From: JBBQWZ01 sp038210135
GTDB taxonomy: Bacteria; Acidobacteriota; Terriglobia; Bryobacterales; Bryobacteraceae
NCBI GenBank assembly: GCA_038210135.1
Contig: JBBQWZ010000035.1
Location: 11,933-75,932 of the forward strand
Length of the DNA: 64,000 nucleotides
Direction of reading: 5' to 3'
Position numbers and translations under genes: made by a program
Notes under the pieces: model-generated
Told to the model about the DNA's origin: nothing
Databases searched by the model: none
What the model saw: only the letters and a program-made list of their open reading frames with translations
In this document: piece after piece, positions 6,574 to 16,335 of the stretch
Layout: every line of letters starts with the position of its first letter
Position numbering within the stretch: position 1 is the first letter of the stretch

Positions 6574-9048
6574 GTGATGCGTACTTCCAGGCGATTCGTC
6601 TTGCCGGCCCTTGTTCTGACTGTGGTGATTGGCGTTGCCGCCGCCGTAATTTATCCGAGGATCGGCCGCCAGACTGACGGATCCTACCTGATTCCCACCG
6701 GCCAGACGCTTACTCCGGCCGGCAAGCATATCGAGGTCAACGACCGGCCGCTGGGCATGGTGTTGAGTCCCGACGGCAAGCGCATGGCGGTGGTCACCGG
6801 ATCGAACTTCGCGCCGCGCGCGCTGCATATTTTGGATGCCGTGGACGGCAACGTTCTGGACACGGTGGCGCTGAAGGACAGCTTCGCCGGAGTCGCTTTT
6901 TCAAACGACGGAAAGACCCTCTACATCGGCGGCGGAACTTCGCAGGAAGTCAAAGTGATGCGCGAGAAGCCTGGCGGCGGATTCGACCAGGTGGACCAGT
7001 TTGCGTTTGCGGCAAGCGCTCCGAGCGGGCTGTCGCTCTCGGCCGACGGCAAGATGCTGTACGTCGCGTTGAACCTGAAGCATGCGGTCGCGATCATCGA
7101 TCTTCAAAGCCGGGACACTTCAGAAGTCGCGGTCGGCATGTATCCGTATACGACCTTGGTGGCGGCTTCGGCCAAGAAGTTCTACGTCTCGAACTGGGGC
7201 GGACGCCGCGGCGTCGGCGCGGACCTGCTTGACGAGCGCTACCGCGTCGTCGTGGACAAGCGCACAGGAATCCCAGCGAGCGGAACCGTCAGCGTGATCG
7301 ACGCCGAAAAGAAAGCGGTGGTGAAGGAGATCGAAGTCGGCTTGCATCCGTCCGCCATGGCGCTGAACCCGAAGGGCAATCGCCTGTTCGTCGCCAACGC
7401 GAATAGCGATTCGATTTCGGTGATCGACACGGCAACCGACAGCGTTCTCTATTCGATCGACGTGCGCCCCGGAGTGAAAGCGCCGATTGGAAGCGCTCCG
7501 AACGCCTTGGCCGTCAGCGCCGACGGAGCGACACTCTACGTCGCGAACGGTGCGAACAATGCGATCGCCGTGGTGGACGTAGCGGCGCCGGGCAAGGTTC
7601 GCGGAATGATTCCGACCGGTTGGTATCCGACGGCGGTGGCGATATCGGGCGACAAGAAACTTTGGGTGGCGAGCGGTTACGGATTCGGCTCTATCGCTCC
7701 GATTGGCGGAGGACGCAAAAGCCACAGCTATCGCGATCGCGCCGGCGTCGTCTCGCTCATTGATGTGCCCGAGGGCAGCCGGTTGCGAGACGCAACCAGC
7801 CAGGTGATGGCGAACAACAAGCTGGCCGCGTCGAATGAAAAGATCGGGGCCAACCACCCGGTGCCGATCGACCGCGGGCATCCTTCGCCGATCAAACACG
7901 TGTTCTACATCATCAAAGAGAATCGCACCTACGACCAGGTTTTCGGCGACATCCAGAAAGGCAACGGCGATGCGTCTCTGGTGCAGTTTGGTCGCGACGT
8001 TTCGCCGAACCATCATGCGCTGGCCGAATCGTTTGTGCTGCTCGACAATTTCTACACGCCGGCGGACCAGTCCGCTTTGGGTCATAAATGGTGCACCCAA
8101 GGCTACGCCAGCGATTGGGCCATGAAGTATGGCAACGGTCGCAACGACGGCAATCCGATGCTGTCCGCGCCGAACGATTCGCTGTGGGATAACGCCAAGG
8201 CGCACGGAGTTTCCGTGCGCGCCTACGGGGAACGCGGCACGTTCACGCTGACTCCGCCGACGGCGACCTTCACCGATATCTACAACGGCTGGAAGGCCGG
8301 CAATATGACCGTCGGCATCAAGCCGCGGACTACCGTGGCTGGCCTCGAGGACATCTATCACGCCGACTATCCGGGCTTCGGCGCGATCGTTCCGGATCAG
8401 TACCGGGCCGACGTATTCCTCAAAGATTTTCGCCAGTTCGAGAAAGACGGCAACCTGCCTCAGCTGTCGATTCTGCTGCTGCCGAACGATCACACCAGCG
8501 GAACTTCGCCGGACCTTCCGACTCCGAAAGCCGCGGTGGCCGACAATGATCTGGCGCTGGGCCGCATCGTAGAAGCGATTTCGAAAAGCAAGTACTGGAA
8601 GGAATCGGCGATCTTCGTCGTCGAGGACGATGCGCAGAACGGCGTCGATCATGTGGCCGGACACCGCACCGTCGCCCTGGTGATCGGGCCCTGGATCAAA
8701 CGCAATACGGTGGACAGCCACTTCTACACCACGGTGAATATGTACCGGACAATGGAACAAATTCTTGGCCTGCCTCCGCAGAATCAGTTCGACCTTGCCG
8801 CCGAGCCCATGTTCCCGGTGTTCGTCGAAAGGCCCGATACCAAGGTATACGAAACGCGGCCGAACGAGATTCCGCTGAATCAGCTGAATCCGCCGTTGAA
8901 GGCGCTCAACGGCCAGGCTCTCAAGGACGCGATCGCGTCCTCGAAGATGGATTTCTCAGAGCCGGATGAGGCTCCGGAAGACGTGCTGAACCGGATCCTC
9001 TGGCGGTCTACCAAAGGCCTGGCGAAGGTGTTTCCCGTGCGGAGGTAG
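6574..9048 (+). CDS. Bifunctional YncE-type beta-propeller / alkaline-phosphatase-superfamily phosphoesterase
   Basis: An 824-residue secreted protein. A signal anchor (about 6-28) is followed by a seven-blade YVTN/YncE-like propeller (about 45-400) with repeated VSADGATLYVAN-type blades. A phosphoesterase domain follows (about 415-760), beginning HVFYIIKENRTYDQVFGD and containing GHKWCTQGY, LPNDHTSG, VVEDDAQNGVDHV and GHRT. These match the metal-binding residues of acid-phosphatase/phospholipase-C-like enzymes. The fusion is well known in soil bacteria but its substrate is not established. Start is GTG 6574 or the adjacent ATG 6577. The gene is monocistronic. Confidence 0.88.
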   Translation: MMRTSRRFVLPALVLTVVIGVAAAVIYPRIGRQTDGSYLIPTGQTLTPAGKHIEVNDRPLGMVLSPDGKRMAVVTGSNFAPRALHILDAVDGNVLDTVALKDSFAGVAFSNDGKTLYIGGGTSQEVKVMREKPGGGFDQVDQFAFAASAPSGLSLSADGKMLYVALNLKHAVAIIDLQSRDTSEVAVGMYPYTTLVAASAKKFYVSNWGGRRGVGADLLDERYRVVVDKRTGIPASGTVSVIDAEKKAVVKEIEVGLHPSAMALNPKGNRLFVANANSDSISVIDTATDSVLYSIDVRPGVKAPIGSAPNALAVSADGATLYVANGANNAIAVVDVAAPGKVRGMIPTGWYPTAVAISGDKKLWVASGYGFGSIAPIGGGRKSHSYRDRAGVVSLIDVPEGSRLRDATSQVMANNKLAASNEKIGANHPVPIDRGHPSPIKHVFYIIKENRTYDQVFGDIQKGNGDASLVQFGRDVSPNHHALAESFVLLDNFYTPADQSALGHKWCTQGYASDWAMKYGNGRNDGNPMLSAPNDSLWDNAKAHGVSVRAYGERGTFTLTPPTATFTDIYNGWKAGNMTVGIKPRTTVAGLEDIYHADYPGFGAIVPDQYRADVFLKDFRQFEKDGNLPQLSILLLPNDHTSGTSPDLPTPKAAVADNDLALGRIVEAISKSKYWKESAIFVVEDDAQNGVDHVAGHRTVALVIGPWIKRNTVDSHFYTTVNMYRTMEQILGLPPQNQFDLAAEPMFPVFVERPDTKVYETRPNEIPLNQLNPPLKALNGQALKDAIASSKMDFSEPDEAPEDVLNRILWRSTKGLAKVFPVRR

Positions 9049-9339
9049 TTGGCGCGAGCGGCAAAATCGCGGAATCTTTTTACATCCAAGCGCATCGCGT
9101 TGCCAGACAGTAAGACGGGTTCGCTGGTGACATCGCGTTCCGTAAATTTTCCCTTCCCGCCCCCGATCTTCGCGATCGTTCATTCCGAAAGCATTTGCCA
9201 GGCATGGCCGAAATCAGCCACCTTACTTGATGAAATGAGCCATACCGAAGGCTGAAACTTGCCCCCAGATTCTGCGTCGAATGCAGTAGAAGGCACGAAG
9301 TACAGAGCCCTCAAAAAGAAAAAAGCGGAGGAGCTTTTT
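9049..9339. other. Intergenic region before the BON-domain gene
   Basis: About 290 bases. Short frames here show no family resemblance. A clear ribosome binding site (gcggaggag) precedes the ATG at 9340. I found no terminator for the upstream gene. Confidence 0.5.
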
Positions 9340-9903
9340 ATGAAAACCCAATCCACCTTTACATTCGCGAAGTTCAAAAGCACCGGCGTCGCGGCGCTGG
9401 CCTTAGCGGCTGCCCTCACTCTGATTCCGGCGAGTTCGGCGTCGGCGAAGACTCAGCGCTCGCTCCCCGACGGCGTGCGCCACGAGTTATTGATGCTGCC
9501 GTATGTCTCGGTGTTCGACAACCTGAGCTACCGCATCAACGACAACGGTGTCGTCGAGCTCTTCGGTGAGGTCGTTCGTCCGGTGCTCCGCTCTGACGCC
9601 GAAAACGTCGTGAAGAAGCTCGAAGGCGTTACCCGCGTTGAGAACCATATTGAGGTTCTGCCGCTGTCGCCGTTCGATAACCAGATTCGTTTCGCAACCG
9701 CCCGCGCGATTTACGGATTCACTCCGCTGAATCGCTACGGCCTGGGAACGCAGCCATCGATCCGCATCATTGTGAAGAACGGCAACGTGACCCTCGCCGG
9801 TGTGGTGAACAGCGAGGCGGATCGCAACATGGCCAACCTCCGGGCGAATTCCGTAGCCGGAGTGTTCTCGGTAACCAACGACCTGGTTGTCAACAAGAAC
9901 TAA
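9340..9903 (+). CDS. Secreted BON-domain protein
   Basis: A 187-residue protein with a signal peptide (1-37, ending ASSASAK). Two BON-type modules follow: residues about 55-105 (ISYRINDNGVVELFG-like pattern, then SDAENVVKKLEGVTRVENHI) and 125-187 (SIRIIVKNGNVTLAGVVNSEADRNMA, ending VTNDLVV). BON domains bind phospholipid or other envelope components, as in OsmY, and typically protect or tether envelope structures. The ATG at 9340 is chosen because the ribosome binding site ggagg lies 8 bp upstream and the signal peptide starts there. It is followed by a strong terminator, so it is a single-gene unit. Confidence 0.85.
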   Translation: MKTQSTFTFAKFKSTGVAALALAAALTLIPASSASAKTQRSLPDGVRHELLMLPYVSVFDNLSYRINDNGVVELFGEVVRPVLRSDAENVVKKLEGVTRVENHIEVLPLSPFDNQIRFATARAIYGFTPLNRYGLGTQPSIRIIVKNGNVTLAGVVNSEADRNMANLRANSVAGVFSVTNDLVVNKN

Positions 9904-10021
9904 GCCGGGCTGGCGTCGGCCCTCTGGATTCCCGCTAGCGTCGGGGTGAGTTCAGAGGACCAAAGGTTCGGGTTTGCGACTTAGGCCCAGCTGGACGCAG
10001 TCACCAATCCAGATTGGACCG

Positions 10022-10065
10022 CGGCCACGAATTCACCTCCTGGATTCGTGGCCGTTCTCATTTTT
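10022..10065 (+). terminator. Rho-independent terminator after the BON gene
   Basis: An 11-bp perfect stem, cggccacgaat (10022-10032) with attcgtggccg (10044-10054), is followed by ttctcattttt. Confidence 0.8.
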
Positions 10066-10212
10066 GGCACAGGCCTGCGGCCTGTAGAAGTGGCCCAGGC
10101 CTGTGGAAGTGGCATAGGCCTCCGGCCTGTGGAAGTGACATAGGCCTCCGGCCTGTGGAAGTGACATAGGCCTCCGGCCTGTGGAAGTCTCATAGGCCGG
10201 AGGCCTGTGCGC
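10066..10212 (+). repeat. Array of palindromic repeats (core aggcctccggcct)
   Basis: About six units, three of them nearly identical 26-mers (10111-10136, 10137-10162, 10163-10188) built on the near-palindrome aggcctccggcct plus gtggaagt. The last unit (10189-10212) is in the opposite orientation. Single copies of the same core recur at 20415-20440 and 35866-35929, so this is a dispersed family resembling REP elements. Confidence 0.85.
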
Positions 10213-10222
10213 GATCACAAAG

Positions 10223-10261
10223 AAAAAGGCCGCCAGGACATTTCGTCCGGGCGGCCTTTTT
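10223..10261. terminator. Bidirectional terminator hairpin
   Basis: A 12-bp stem, aaaaaggccgcc (10223-10234) with ggcggccttttt (10250-10261). A-tracts and T-tracts on both sides allow it to act in both directions. On the minus strand it ends the TonB receptor gene (stop at 10282). Confidence 0.85.
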
Positions 10262-10281
10262 GTGTGCTGATCGCGTGGATC

Positions 10282-13200
10282 CTAGAACACGAACTTCGCG
10301 CCGATCTGGATGTTGCGCGGATCGCGCGCACCCAGGATGCGGCCATTGTTTACGTTGCCGAGCGAGGCGGTCGGCGCATTGAAGTTGGCGTGGTTGAGAA
10401 CGTTGAAGGCTTCACCACGCAACTGGAACCGCATCCGCTCTTTGATCACGAACGACTTGAAGATCGACGAGTCCCACTTCACGATGCCGGGCGCCGTGAT
10501 GACGCTGCGACCCGCGTTGCCGGGACGATACTGACCCTGCGGCACTTCGGCAAAAGCGGCTATGTTGTACCACTTGTAGATGGTGCCGATGTCGGATCCG
10601 GAGTACGGGTCGCCGATCGCATCGGGACGAACACCGGCGGCGGAACCGCCGTTATTCGCGCTACCCAATCCGCCTGGATCGTTGCCCAGAGCGGAAGTGA
10701 CGGTAACTGGCAGGCCGGAATTGTAGGTGACGATTCCCGAGAGTTCCCAGCCGCCCAGCGTATTGCGGACGAAGCCATTCGAGTTGGTCAGCTTCGGCAG
10801 CGGGTAGACGTACGAGGCGGTGAACACGTGGCGCCGGTCGAGCGGCGACAAGGCGCGGTCCGCTCCCCAGTTGTAGGTGTTCTGCGGAGCGTTCGAGCGA
10901 TCGCTCCCGTTGTCGGTGATCGCCTTCGACCAGGTGTAGGAAGCTCCGAGGTTGCCGGCCTTGCCCAGGCGCTTCTGCAAGTTCGTCTGCAAACCGTGAT
11001 AGTTGGCGTTGAACTGGGTGAGAATCGCGTTGATGGCGTTGTAGCCAAGATACGGACGCAACGCATTCAGGCGAGGACGAACCGCCGCGTTGATGTAGCC
11101 GCTCGCGGGAACCAATCCGGCCGCGGCGGCGACGCCGGGACGAACCTGGTTGATGTCGATAATTCCGGGGAGGTGCGTGCCCTTGGTGCCAACATAGCCG
11201 ATCGAGACGATCGTGTCGCCAGGCAGTTCCCGCTGGATCTCGAAACTCCACTGCTGATTGTAGGGGGTCTTATAGTTGACGTCCCACTCGCGCAGCGCGG
11301 CGGGAGGCGCGAGGCTGACGACCGGCGAACCGGCGGAAGGATTCTCGAACCGGGTGTTCGCGATCGAGGTGTTGGCGAACGTCGCCGTCGGATTCGCGCC
11401 GAGATTCTGCTCGAGCGAGCCGACGAGGGTGGTGTCGAAGAAGAGTCCATAGCCGCCGCGAACGCTGGTTTTGCCGGTCTTGAAGGGATCCCAGGCGAAG
11501 CCAAAGCGAGGCGCGAAGTTCAGGTTGTTCTGCTGGGCAACGGCGTCGGCAAAGCGCGAGTTCTTTCCGCCCTGGACGATGCCGTTGAACGGATCGCCGG
11601 TCCCGGCGATGCGATTGCCGGTGGCGGGATCGATTTTGAAGGCCTTCGAGGGATCGTAGGACGCCGGATCGAAGTTGGTCAAAATGCTGTTGAACTCGTA
11701 TGGTTGACGGAAGTTCGAATACCGGATGCCGATGTTAATGGTCAAATTCGAAAGCAGCTTGAAGTCGTCCTGGACGTAGGCTTCGAAGGCGTTGCTGCGG
11801 ATATCCGCGGTGAGATCCTTAGAGGTCTGGCTGAAGGTCGAGACGTTACCCAATAGGAAGTTCGCCCACGACTGTTGCAGCGTGACCGCCGGACCAGTTG
11901 CCGGACGAGGGCTGTTGGAGAACGAGAACGAACCGGCGTTGTCGGCGAGCTGATTCTCGTTCTTGCGGTACCGGTTGTAGGACGCGCCGAATTTCAGCGT
12001 GTGCCGTCCGAGCGTCTTGGTCATGTTGTCGAAAAACGAATGGTTATAGCTGAAGTTGTCGTACGGACCAAAGCTGGAAATACCGGTCAGTCCGCCGGAA
12101 AATCCGATCGTGGGAATTCGATCGGGGTTGCCGGGATAGAGCAGGGTCGGGTTGATATCGGGCGAATTGGAGCGCGCGATCAGTCCGGTCGGATGGCTAA
12201 AGATACCGCCGCGGCTCCAGGCCCAGCCGGCTTCGTTGAAGAAGCTGGGGGTGAGGGCGGACGTTCCGCGGATCACCAGGCTGCGGCCCGGCGAGTCGGT
12301 CTGGGTGGTCGCGACGCCCGGCAGGAAGTTGTTGGTGAACAATCCGCCCGGCTCGATGGTCGGGATCGAATCGTGCAGGAAGCGGCCGCTCAACTGCAGC
12401 TTCGCGCCGAAGTTGTGGTCGATCTTGTAGATTTCCTGGCGGGCGTTAAACACGCCGCGAAGCGGGACAAACAGGTTGTTCCCGTTCTGCGGGGCCGGCA
12501 GTTTCGAGAAGATATCTTTGATGTACGAGGCCGCGACCGGGTTGATGGTCGCGATCGTGGTACCCGTTCCCGTGCAGGTGGCTCCGTCCGCGCTGAAGGC
12601 GGTGCAAACCGGATTCAGGAAGTTGCCCTTGCGCTCTTCGAGCGTAGGCACGCTGACCGTCGAGGCGTTGTAGTTGATGACGCGGCGGTATTCCTGCGAG
12701 AAGAAGAAGAAGGTCTTGTTCTTGCCGTTGTAGAGCTTCGGAATCAGAACCGGACCACCCACGGTGTACCCGAAGTCGTTGTAGCGCAGCGGAGGCCGCG
12801 TCGCCTTCCCGGCGATCACGTTGACGCTGTTGAAATTGTTAAAGAAGTTGTTGGCGTTCAGTTTGTCATTCCGGAAGAATTCATACGCGGTTCCGTGGAA
12901 ATCGTTGGTGCCGCTCTTGGTGACGACGCTGATCTGACCACCGCCCGCGCGCCCAAATTCAGAAGAATACGGCGTACGCACGATCTTCATCTCTTCAATC
13001 GCATCGATCGAAGGATACTGCTGGATGGTGATGTTCGAGCCGCGATCGACGTTATCGGCGCCGTCCACGGTGAAGTTGTTCTGGCTCTGGCGCGTGCCGT
13101 TGACCGAGAACGAAACCGTGTTCGATCCACCGGTCGGATTGGTGGTTCCGACGTAGATCGAATCGGAGATGTTCGAAACGACGCCGGGCTGCAATGCGAG

Positions 13201-13686
13201 CAACTGCGCGAAGTGGCGGTTGTTCAGCGACAACTCGCGGACCTGGGTGCCGGAGATCAAGCCCGACTGTTGGGCGCTCTGCAACTCCACCTGGTTCGCG
13301 TTGGCTTGGACCGTAACTTCCTGCGCGACGTCGCCAACCTGCAAGCTGAAATTGGCGGTCAACTTGTCGTTGATGTTCACTACGAGGTTGGCTTGCGTCG
13401 ATTTCTTGAAGCCCTGCGCTTCGACCGAGATCGAGTACGTGCCGGCGGGCAGGAACGTGACAGCGAACGCCCCCGCTTCGTTGGTTTTTAGTGTGCGAAA
13501 CCCGGGGCCTTGGGCGGCCGAGTTTACGATGATTTTTGCGTTGACTACCGCGGCGCCTGAAGAATCGGTGACCGTACCGTAGATGTTTCCGGTAATCTCC
13601 TGGGCGGCTAACGGTGTAGTAATGATAAGAAGGCAGGCGAGCAGCCAAAACGCGGCTGCACGGGGCCCGGACTTAGTGGCGAACAT
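10282..13686 (-). CDS. Oar-like TonB-dependent outer-membrane receptor
   Basis: A 1134-residue outer-membrane protein. It has a signal peptide (1-28), a carboxypeptidase-regulatory-like Ig fold (about 32-110, GNIYGTVTDSSGAAVVNAKI then AGTYSISVEAQGF), a plug domain (about 130-245, with SVNGTRQSQNNFTVDG) and a long beta-barrel. It ends in an aromatic residue (IQIGAKFVF), as expected for Bam-assembled barrels. This architecture is the Oar/CarboxypepD_reg type that is greatly expanded in Acidobacteriota. It probably imports a large organic ligand using energy from TonB; the ligand is unknown. It is monocistronic, with terminator hairpin 10223-10261 downstream. Confidence 0.92.
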   Translation of the reverse strand: MFATKSGPRAAAFWLLACLLIITTPLAAQEITGNIYGTVTDSSGAAVVNAKIIVNSAAQGPGFRTLKTNEAGAFAVTFLPAGTYSISVEAQGFKKSTQANLVVNINDKLTANFSLQVGDVAQEVTVQANANQVELQSAQQSGLISGTQVRELSLNNRHFAQLLALQPGVVSNISDSIYVGTTNPTGGSNTVSFSVNGTRQSQNNFTVDGADNVDRGSNITIQQYPSIDAIEEMKIVRTPYSSEFGRAGGGQISVVTKSGTNDFHGTAYEFFRNDKLNANNFFNNFNSVNVIAGKATRPPLRYNDFGYTVGGPVLIPKLYNGKNKTFFFFSQEYRRVINYNASTVSVPTLEERKGNFLNPVCTAFSADGATCTGTGTTIATINPVAASYIKDIFSKLPAPQNGNNLFVPLRGVFNARQEIYKIDHNFGAKLQLSGRFLHDSIPTIEPGGLFTNNFLPGVATTQTDSPGRSLVIRGTSALTPSFFNEAGWAWSRGGIFSHPTGLIARSNSPDINPTLLYPGNPDRIPTIGFSGGLTGISSFGPYDNFSYNHSFFDNMTKTLGRHTLKFGASYNRYRKNENQLADNAGSFSFSNSPRPATGPAVTLQQSWANFLLGNVSTFSQTSKDLTADIRSNAFEAYVQDDFKLLSNLTINIGIRYSNFRQPYEFNSILTNFDPASYDPSKAFKIDPATGNRIAGTGDPFNGIVQGGKNSRFADAVAQQNNLNFAPRFGFAWDPFKTGKTSVRGGYGLFFDTTLVGSLEQNLGANPTATFANTSIANTRFENPSAGSPVVSLAPPAALREWDVNYKTPYNQQWSFEIQRELPGDTIVSIGYVGTKGTHLPGIIDINQVRPGVAAAAGLVPASGYINAAVRPRLNALRPYLGYNAINAILTQFNANYHGLQTNLQKRLGKAGNLGASYTWSKAITDNGSDRSNAPQNTYNWGADRALSPLDRRHVFTASYVYPLPKLTNSNGFVRNTLGGWELSGIVTYNSGLPVTVTSALGNDPGGLGSANNGGSAAGVRPDAIGDPYSGSDIGTIYKWYNIAAFAEVPQGQYRPGNAGRSVITAPGIVKWDSSIFKSFVIKERMRFQLRGEAFNVLNHANFNAPTASLGNVNNGRILGARDPRNIQIGAKFVF

Positions 13687-13983
13687 TGAACACTCCCTAC
13701 TGAAGCAATTTCCCTCGCGCTGTTTCGTTTCAAGAAGCAGCCTGGAAGGCGCACCGTCCCCCTTTGCATTCGGGCGTTCCGGTGTGGCATTAACGCTAGT
13801 TTAACCGATTAGTAACCTAGTCGGCGGTCGCTCCGCGCCAAGACGCCGTTCCATCTCCTCGTGTAAGCGACTAAGTGACTCTGGCGATGTTTTTAGCCTG
13901 CCCTCCGCGGACTACGCGCGGCACAGACGCGTTCCTGGTTTCATGGGCGGAACGCGCACTGCTAAGATATCGTTATCGAAGCC
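13687..13983. other. Divergent intergenic region
   Basis: About 300 bases separate two divergently read genes (TonB receptor to the left, DUF1549 protein to the right). It must hold both promoters. An AT-richer stretch with taaccgattagtaacctag lies at about 13801-13820. I found no certain elements or genes. Confidence 0.5.
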
Positions 13984-16335
13984 ATGCGATGTCTGTTGCT
14001 CGCCAGTTGCCTTGCGGTCTTTTGTTTTGGCGCCGATGCGCCCAAGCCGAAATATTCGGCCGGCCAGCGCAACTTCTGGTCCTTCCGTCCCATCCAAAAT
14101 CCAACGGCGCCCGAGGTGCGGGATTCGTCCTGGGCGAAATCCACCATCGACCGCTTTCTGTATTCGAAGATGGATGCGAAGGGATTGAAACCCGCGCCGG
14201 CCGCTTCGAAGGAAGTGCTGCTGCGGCGAGCCACCTACGATCTCACCGGCCTTCCGCCTACCGAAGCGGAACTGGCGGCATTTGACGCCGACAAATCGCC
14301 CGATGCGTTCGACAAGGTCGTGGACCGGCTTCTCGCTTCGCCGCGTTACGGCGAGCGCTGGGGACGCCATTGGCTCGATGTCGCCCGCTACGCCGATTCG
14401 ACCGGCGCCGACGAGGACCACCGCTATCCGCACGCGTGGCGGTACCGCGATTACGTCATCGACGCCTTCAACCGCGACATCCCGTACGATCGATTCGTGA
14501 TGGAGCAGCTGGCCGGCGATCTGCTGCCCGCTCCGGACGGTAAAGAGGTCAATGAACGCGGCATTGTCGCCACCGGCTTTCTCTCGATCGGGCCCCGCCT
14601 GATCGCCGAGCAGGACAAGGTGAAGATGCTCTACGACTTTATCGACGAGCAGATCGACACCACCACGCGCGGCTTGCTCGGTATGACGGTGGCCTGCGCG
14701 CGCTGTCACGACCACAAGTTCGATCCCATCGCGACCAAGGATTATTATTCGCTCGCGGCCATCTTTGCCAACACCAAATCCTGGAAGCGAATCGGCACCA
14801 CTGGCGTATCCGATATTCATTACTCGCCGATCGCTCCGTCGGCTGAAGTGAAGGCCTACGAAGCGCATCAGGCGAAGATCTTGAAGGTCCGTCGCGAGAT
14901 CGACTTACAGATGTACGAGGAAGCGGAGCGTTTCGCGATGCCGTTGCGCCAGCAGGTCGCCCGCTACATGGAAGCCGTCTTTGAACGGGACGGCGACGGC
15001 CTAGATCCGGGCGTGTACAGCCGCTGGCAGAAATTTCTAAAGCCCGATCGCGATCCGCAGCCGCTGCTGGAACCCTGGTTCGCGGCGACGCCCGCGAACT
15101 ACAAGCAGATCGCCCAGACGTATCAGGATCGCTTCGATAAAGAGGCCGCCGAATGGGATCGCCGCGTTGCCGACTGGAAACAGAAGGCCGCGGAAGCGCG
15201 GGCAAAGGACGCTGTGATTCCGGCGCGGCCGGGTCTGAAGGATGGCGACGTTTTGTTCCTGCGCCGGGTGCTGCTCGAACGGCTGGATCCACTCGCGCTG
15301 CCCGAGAAATGGCCCGTTCCCGGGTCGATCGCGGCGCTGAACGTGGACCTGGAAGCGCTTCGTAAATCCTCTCCGCCAGAGCCGCCGATGGCCTGCGCCG
15401 TCACCGAGGGCGAGCTTGTGAAGCAGAAGGTTTTCGTGCGCGGCGACGCCGGAATCCCCGGGGAAGATGTGGATCGCGCGGTGCCCGATGTGATGGCGGG
15501 CTCCTACGGTCAGCCCGATTTCGGAACTGGCAGCGGCCGTTTGGCGCTCGCCCAGTGGATCGCGAGTCCGAAGAATCCGTTGACCGCGCGCGTGATGGTG
15601 AATCGCATTTGGCAAGGCCATTTCGGCGAAGGTTTGGTCCGGACGCCGAGCAACTTCGGCATTCTCGGTTCGCGTCCGACGAATCCTGAATTGCTCGATA
15701 GTCTGGCTTCGCAGTTCATCGCGGACGGTTGGAGCATGAAGGCCATGCACCGCCGTATGATGCTGACCGCCGCCTACCAGCAGTCGAGCGAGGTCACTAA
15801 ACAGAAGGCCGACGAGGATCCGGAGAATAAGCTGCTCTCGCATTTCTCGCGCCGCCGCCTCGATGTAGAGGAGATCCGCGACGCCATGCTCGCGATGGAC
15901 GGCTCACTCGATTTGACGATGGGCGGCACGCTGCAATCGGGCACCGGCACGGACGGCGAGAACGACTCGAAGCGCCTGAGCATCAGCCCGGATGCGAGCA
16001 AGCGCCGGACCGTGTATCTTCCGCTGCGCCGTTCGAATTTGCCGACGCTGCTGAACCTGTTCGATTTCAGCGACGCGACCACCACCTGCGAAGGCCGCGA
16101 CCGCACCAACGTGGCTCCCCAAGCTCTGTTCATGATGAACTCGCCGTTTGTGGAGGAGCGCGCCATGCTGCTGTCGAAGAAGATGGAGACGCCCGACGAG
16201 CTGTACCAGCGCGTCCTCGGACGGCACGCGACGCGCGACGAGGTCGAGCAGGCTAAATCCTATATCGCCAAGGTCGGCGTCAAGAGTTTCGCCCGCATTC
16301 TGTTGGCTTCAAACGAGTTTATTTATGTCGATTGA
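13984..16335 (+). CDS. Secreted DUF1549/DUF1553 protein (PSCyt2-PSD1 type, without N-terminal cytochrome domain)
   Basis: A 783-residue protein with a signal peptide (1-17). The DUF1549 domain (about 48-260) has LLRRATYDLTGLPPT, RYGERWGRHWLD and CARCH at 238-242, a c-type haem-like CxxCH. A middle linker leads to the DUF1553 domain (about 500-780: NPLTARVMVNRIWQGHFGEG, RRRLDVEEIRDAMLA). The function of this planctomycete/acidobacterial family is not established; an oxidative or carbohydrate-related periplasmic role has been suggested. The partner DUF1501 gene overlaps its 3' end. Unlike the paralogue at 44006-47152, it lacks the PSCyt1 cytochrome domain and the LamG insert. Confidence 0.9.
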   Translation: MRCLLLASCLAVFCFGADAPKPKYSAGQRNFWSFRPIQNPTAPEVRDSSWAKSTIDRFLYSKMDAKGLKPAPAASKEVLLRRATYDLTGLPPTEAELAAFDADKSPDAFDKVVDRLLASPRYGERWGRHWLDVARYADSTGADEDHRYPHAWRYRDYVIDAFNRDIPYDRFVMEQLAGDLLPAPDGKEVNERGIVATGFLSIGPRLIAEQDKVKMLYDFIDEQIDTTTRGLLGMTVACARCHDHKFDPIATKDYYSLAAIFANTKSWKRIGTTGVSDIHYSPIAPSAEVKAYEAHQAKILKVRREIDLQMYEEAERFAMPLRQQVARYMEAVFERDGDGLDPGVYSRWQKFLKPDRDPQPLLEPWFAATPANYKQIAQTYQDRFDKEAAEWDRRVADWKQKAAEARAKDAVIPARPGLKDGDVLFLRRVLLERLDPLALPEKWPVPGSIAALNVDLEALRKSSPPEPPMACAVTEGELVKQKVFVRGDAGIPGEDVDRAVPDVMAGSYGQPDFGTGSGRLALAQWIASPKNPLTARVMVNRIWQGHFGEGLVRTPSNFGILGSRPTNPELLDSLASQFIADGWSMKAMHRRMMLTAAYQQSSEVTKQKADEDPENKLLSHFSRRRLDVEEIRDAMLAMDGSLDLTMGGTLQSGTGTDGENDSKRLSISPDASKRRTVYLPLRRSNLPTLLNLFDFSDATTTCEGRDRTNVAPQALFMMNSPFVEERAMLLSKKMETPDELYQRVLGRHATRDEVEQAKSYIAKVGVKSFARILLASNEFIYVD

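Noticed and set aside
10066..10212. CRISPR array
   Set aside because: Units are contiguous with no unique spacers, and one is inverted; this is a palindromic repeat cluster.
9981..10218. Two minus-strand frames in the BON-TonB gap
   Set aside because: They are translations of the palindromic repeat array; the amino-acid repeats reflect the DNA repeat.
10207..13491. Long plus-strand frames opposite the TonB receptor
   Set aside because: Antisense shadows of the receptor gene; no ribosome binding site or family match.
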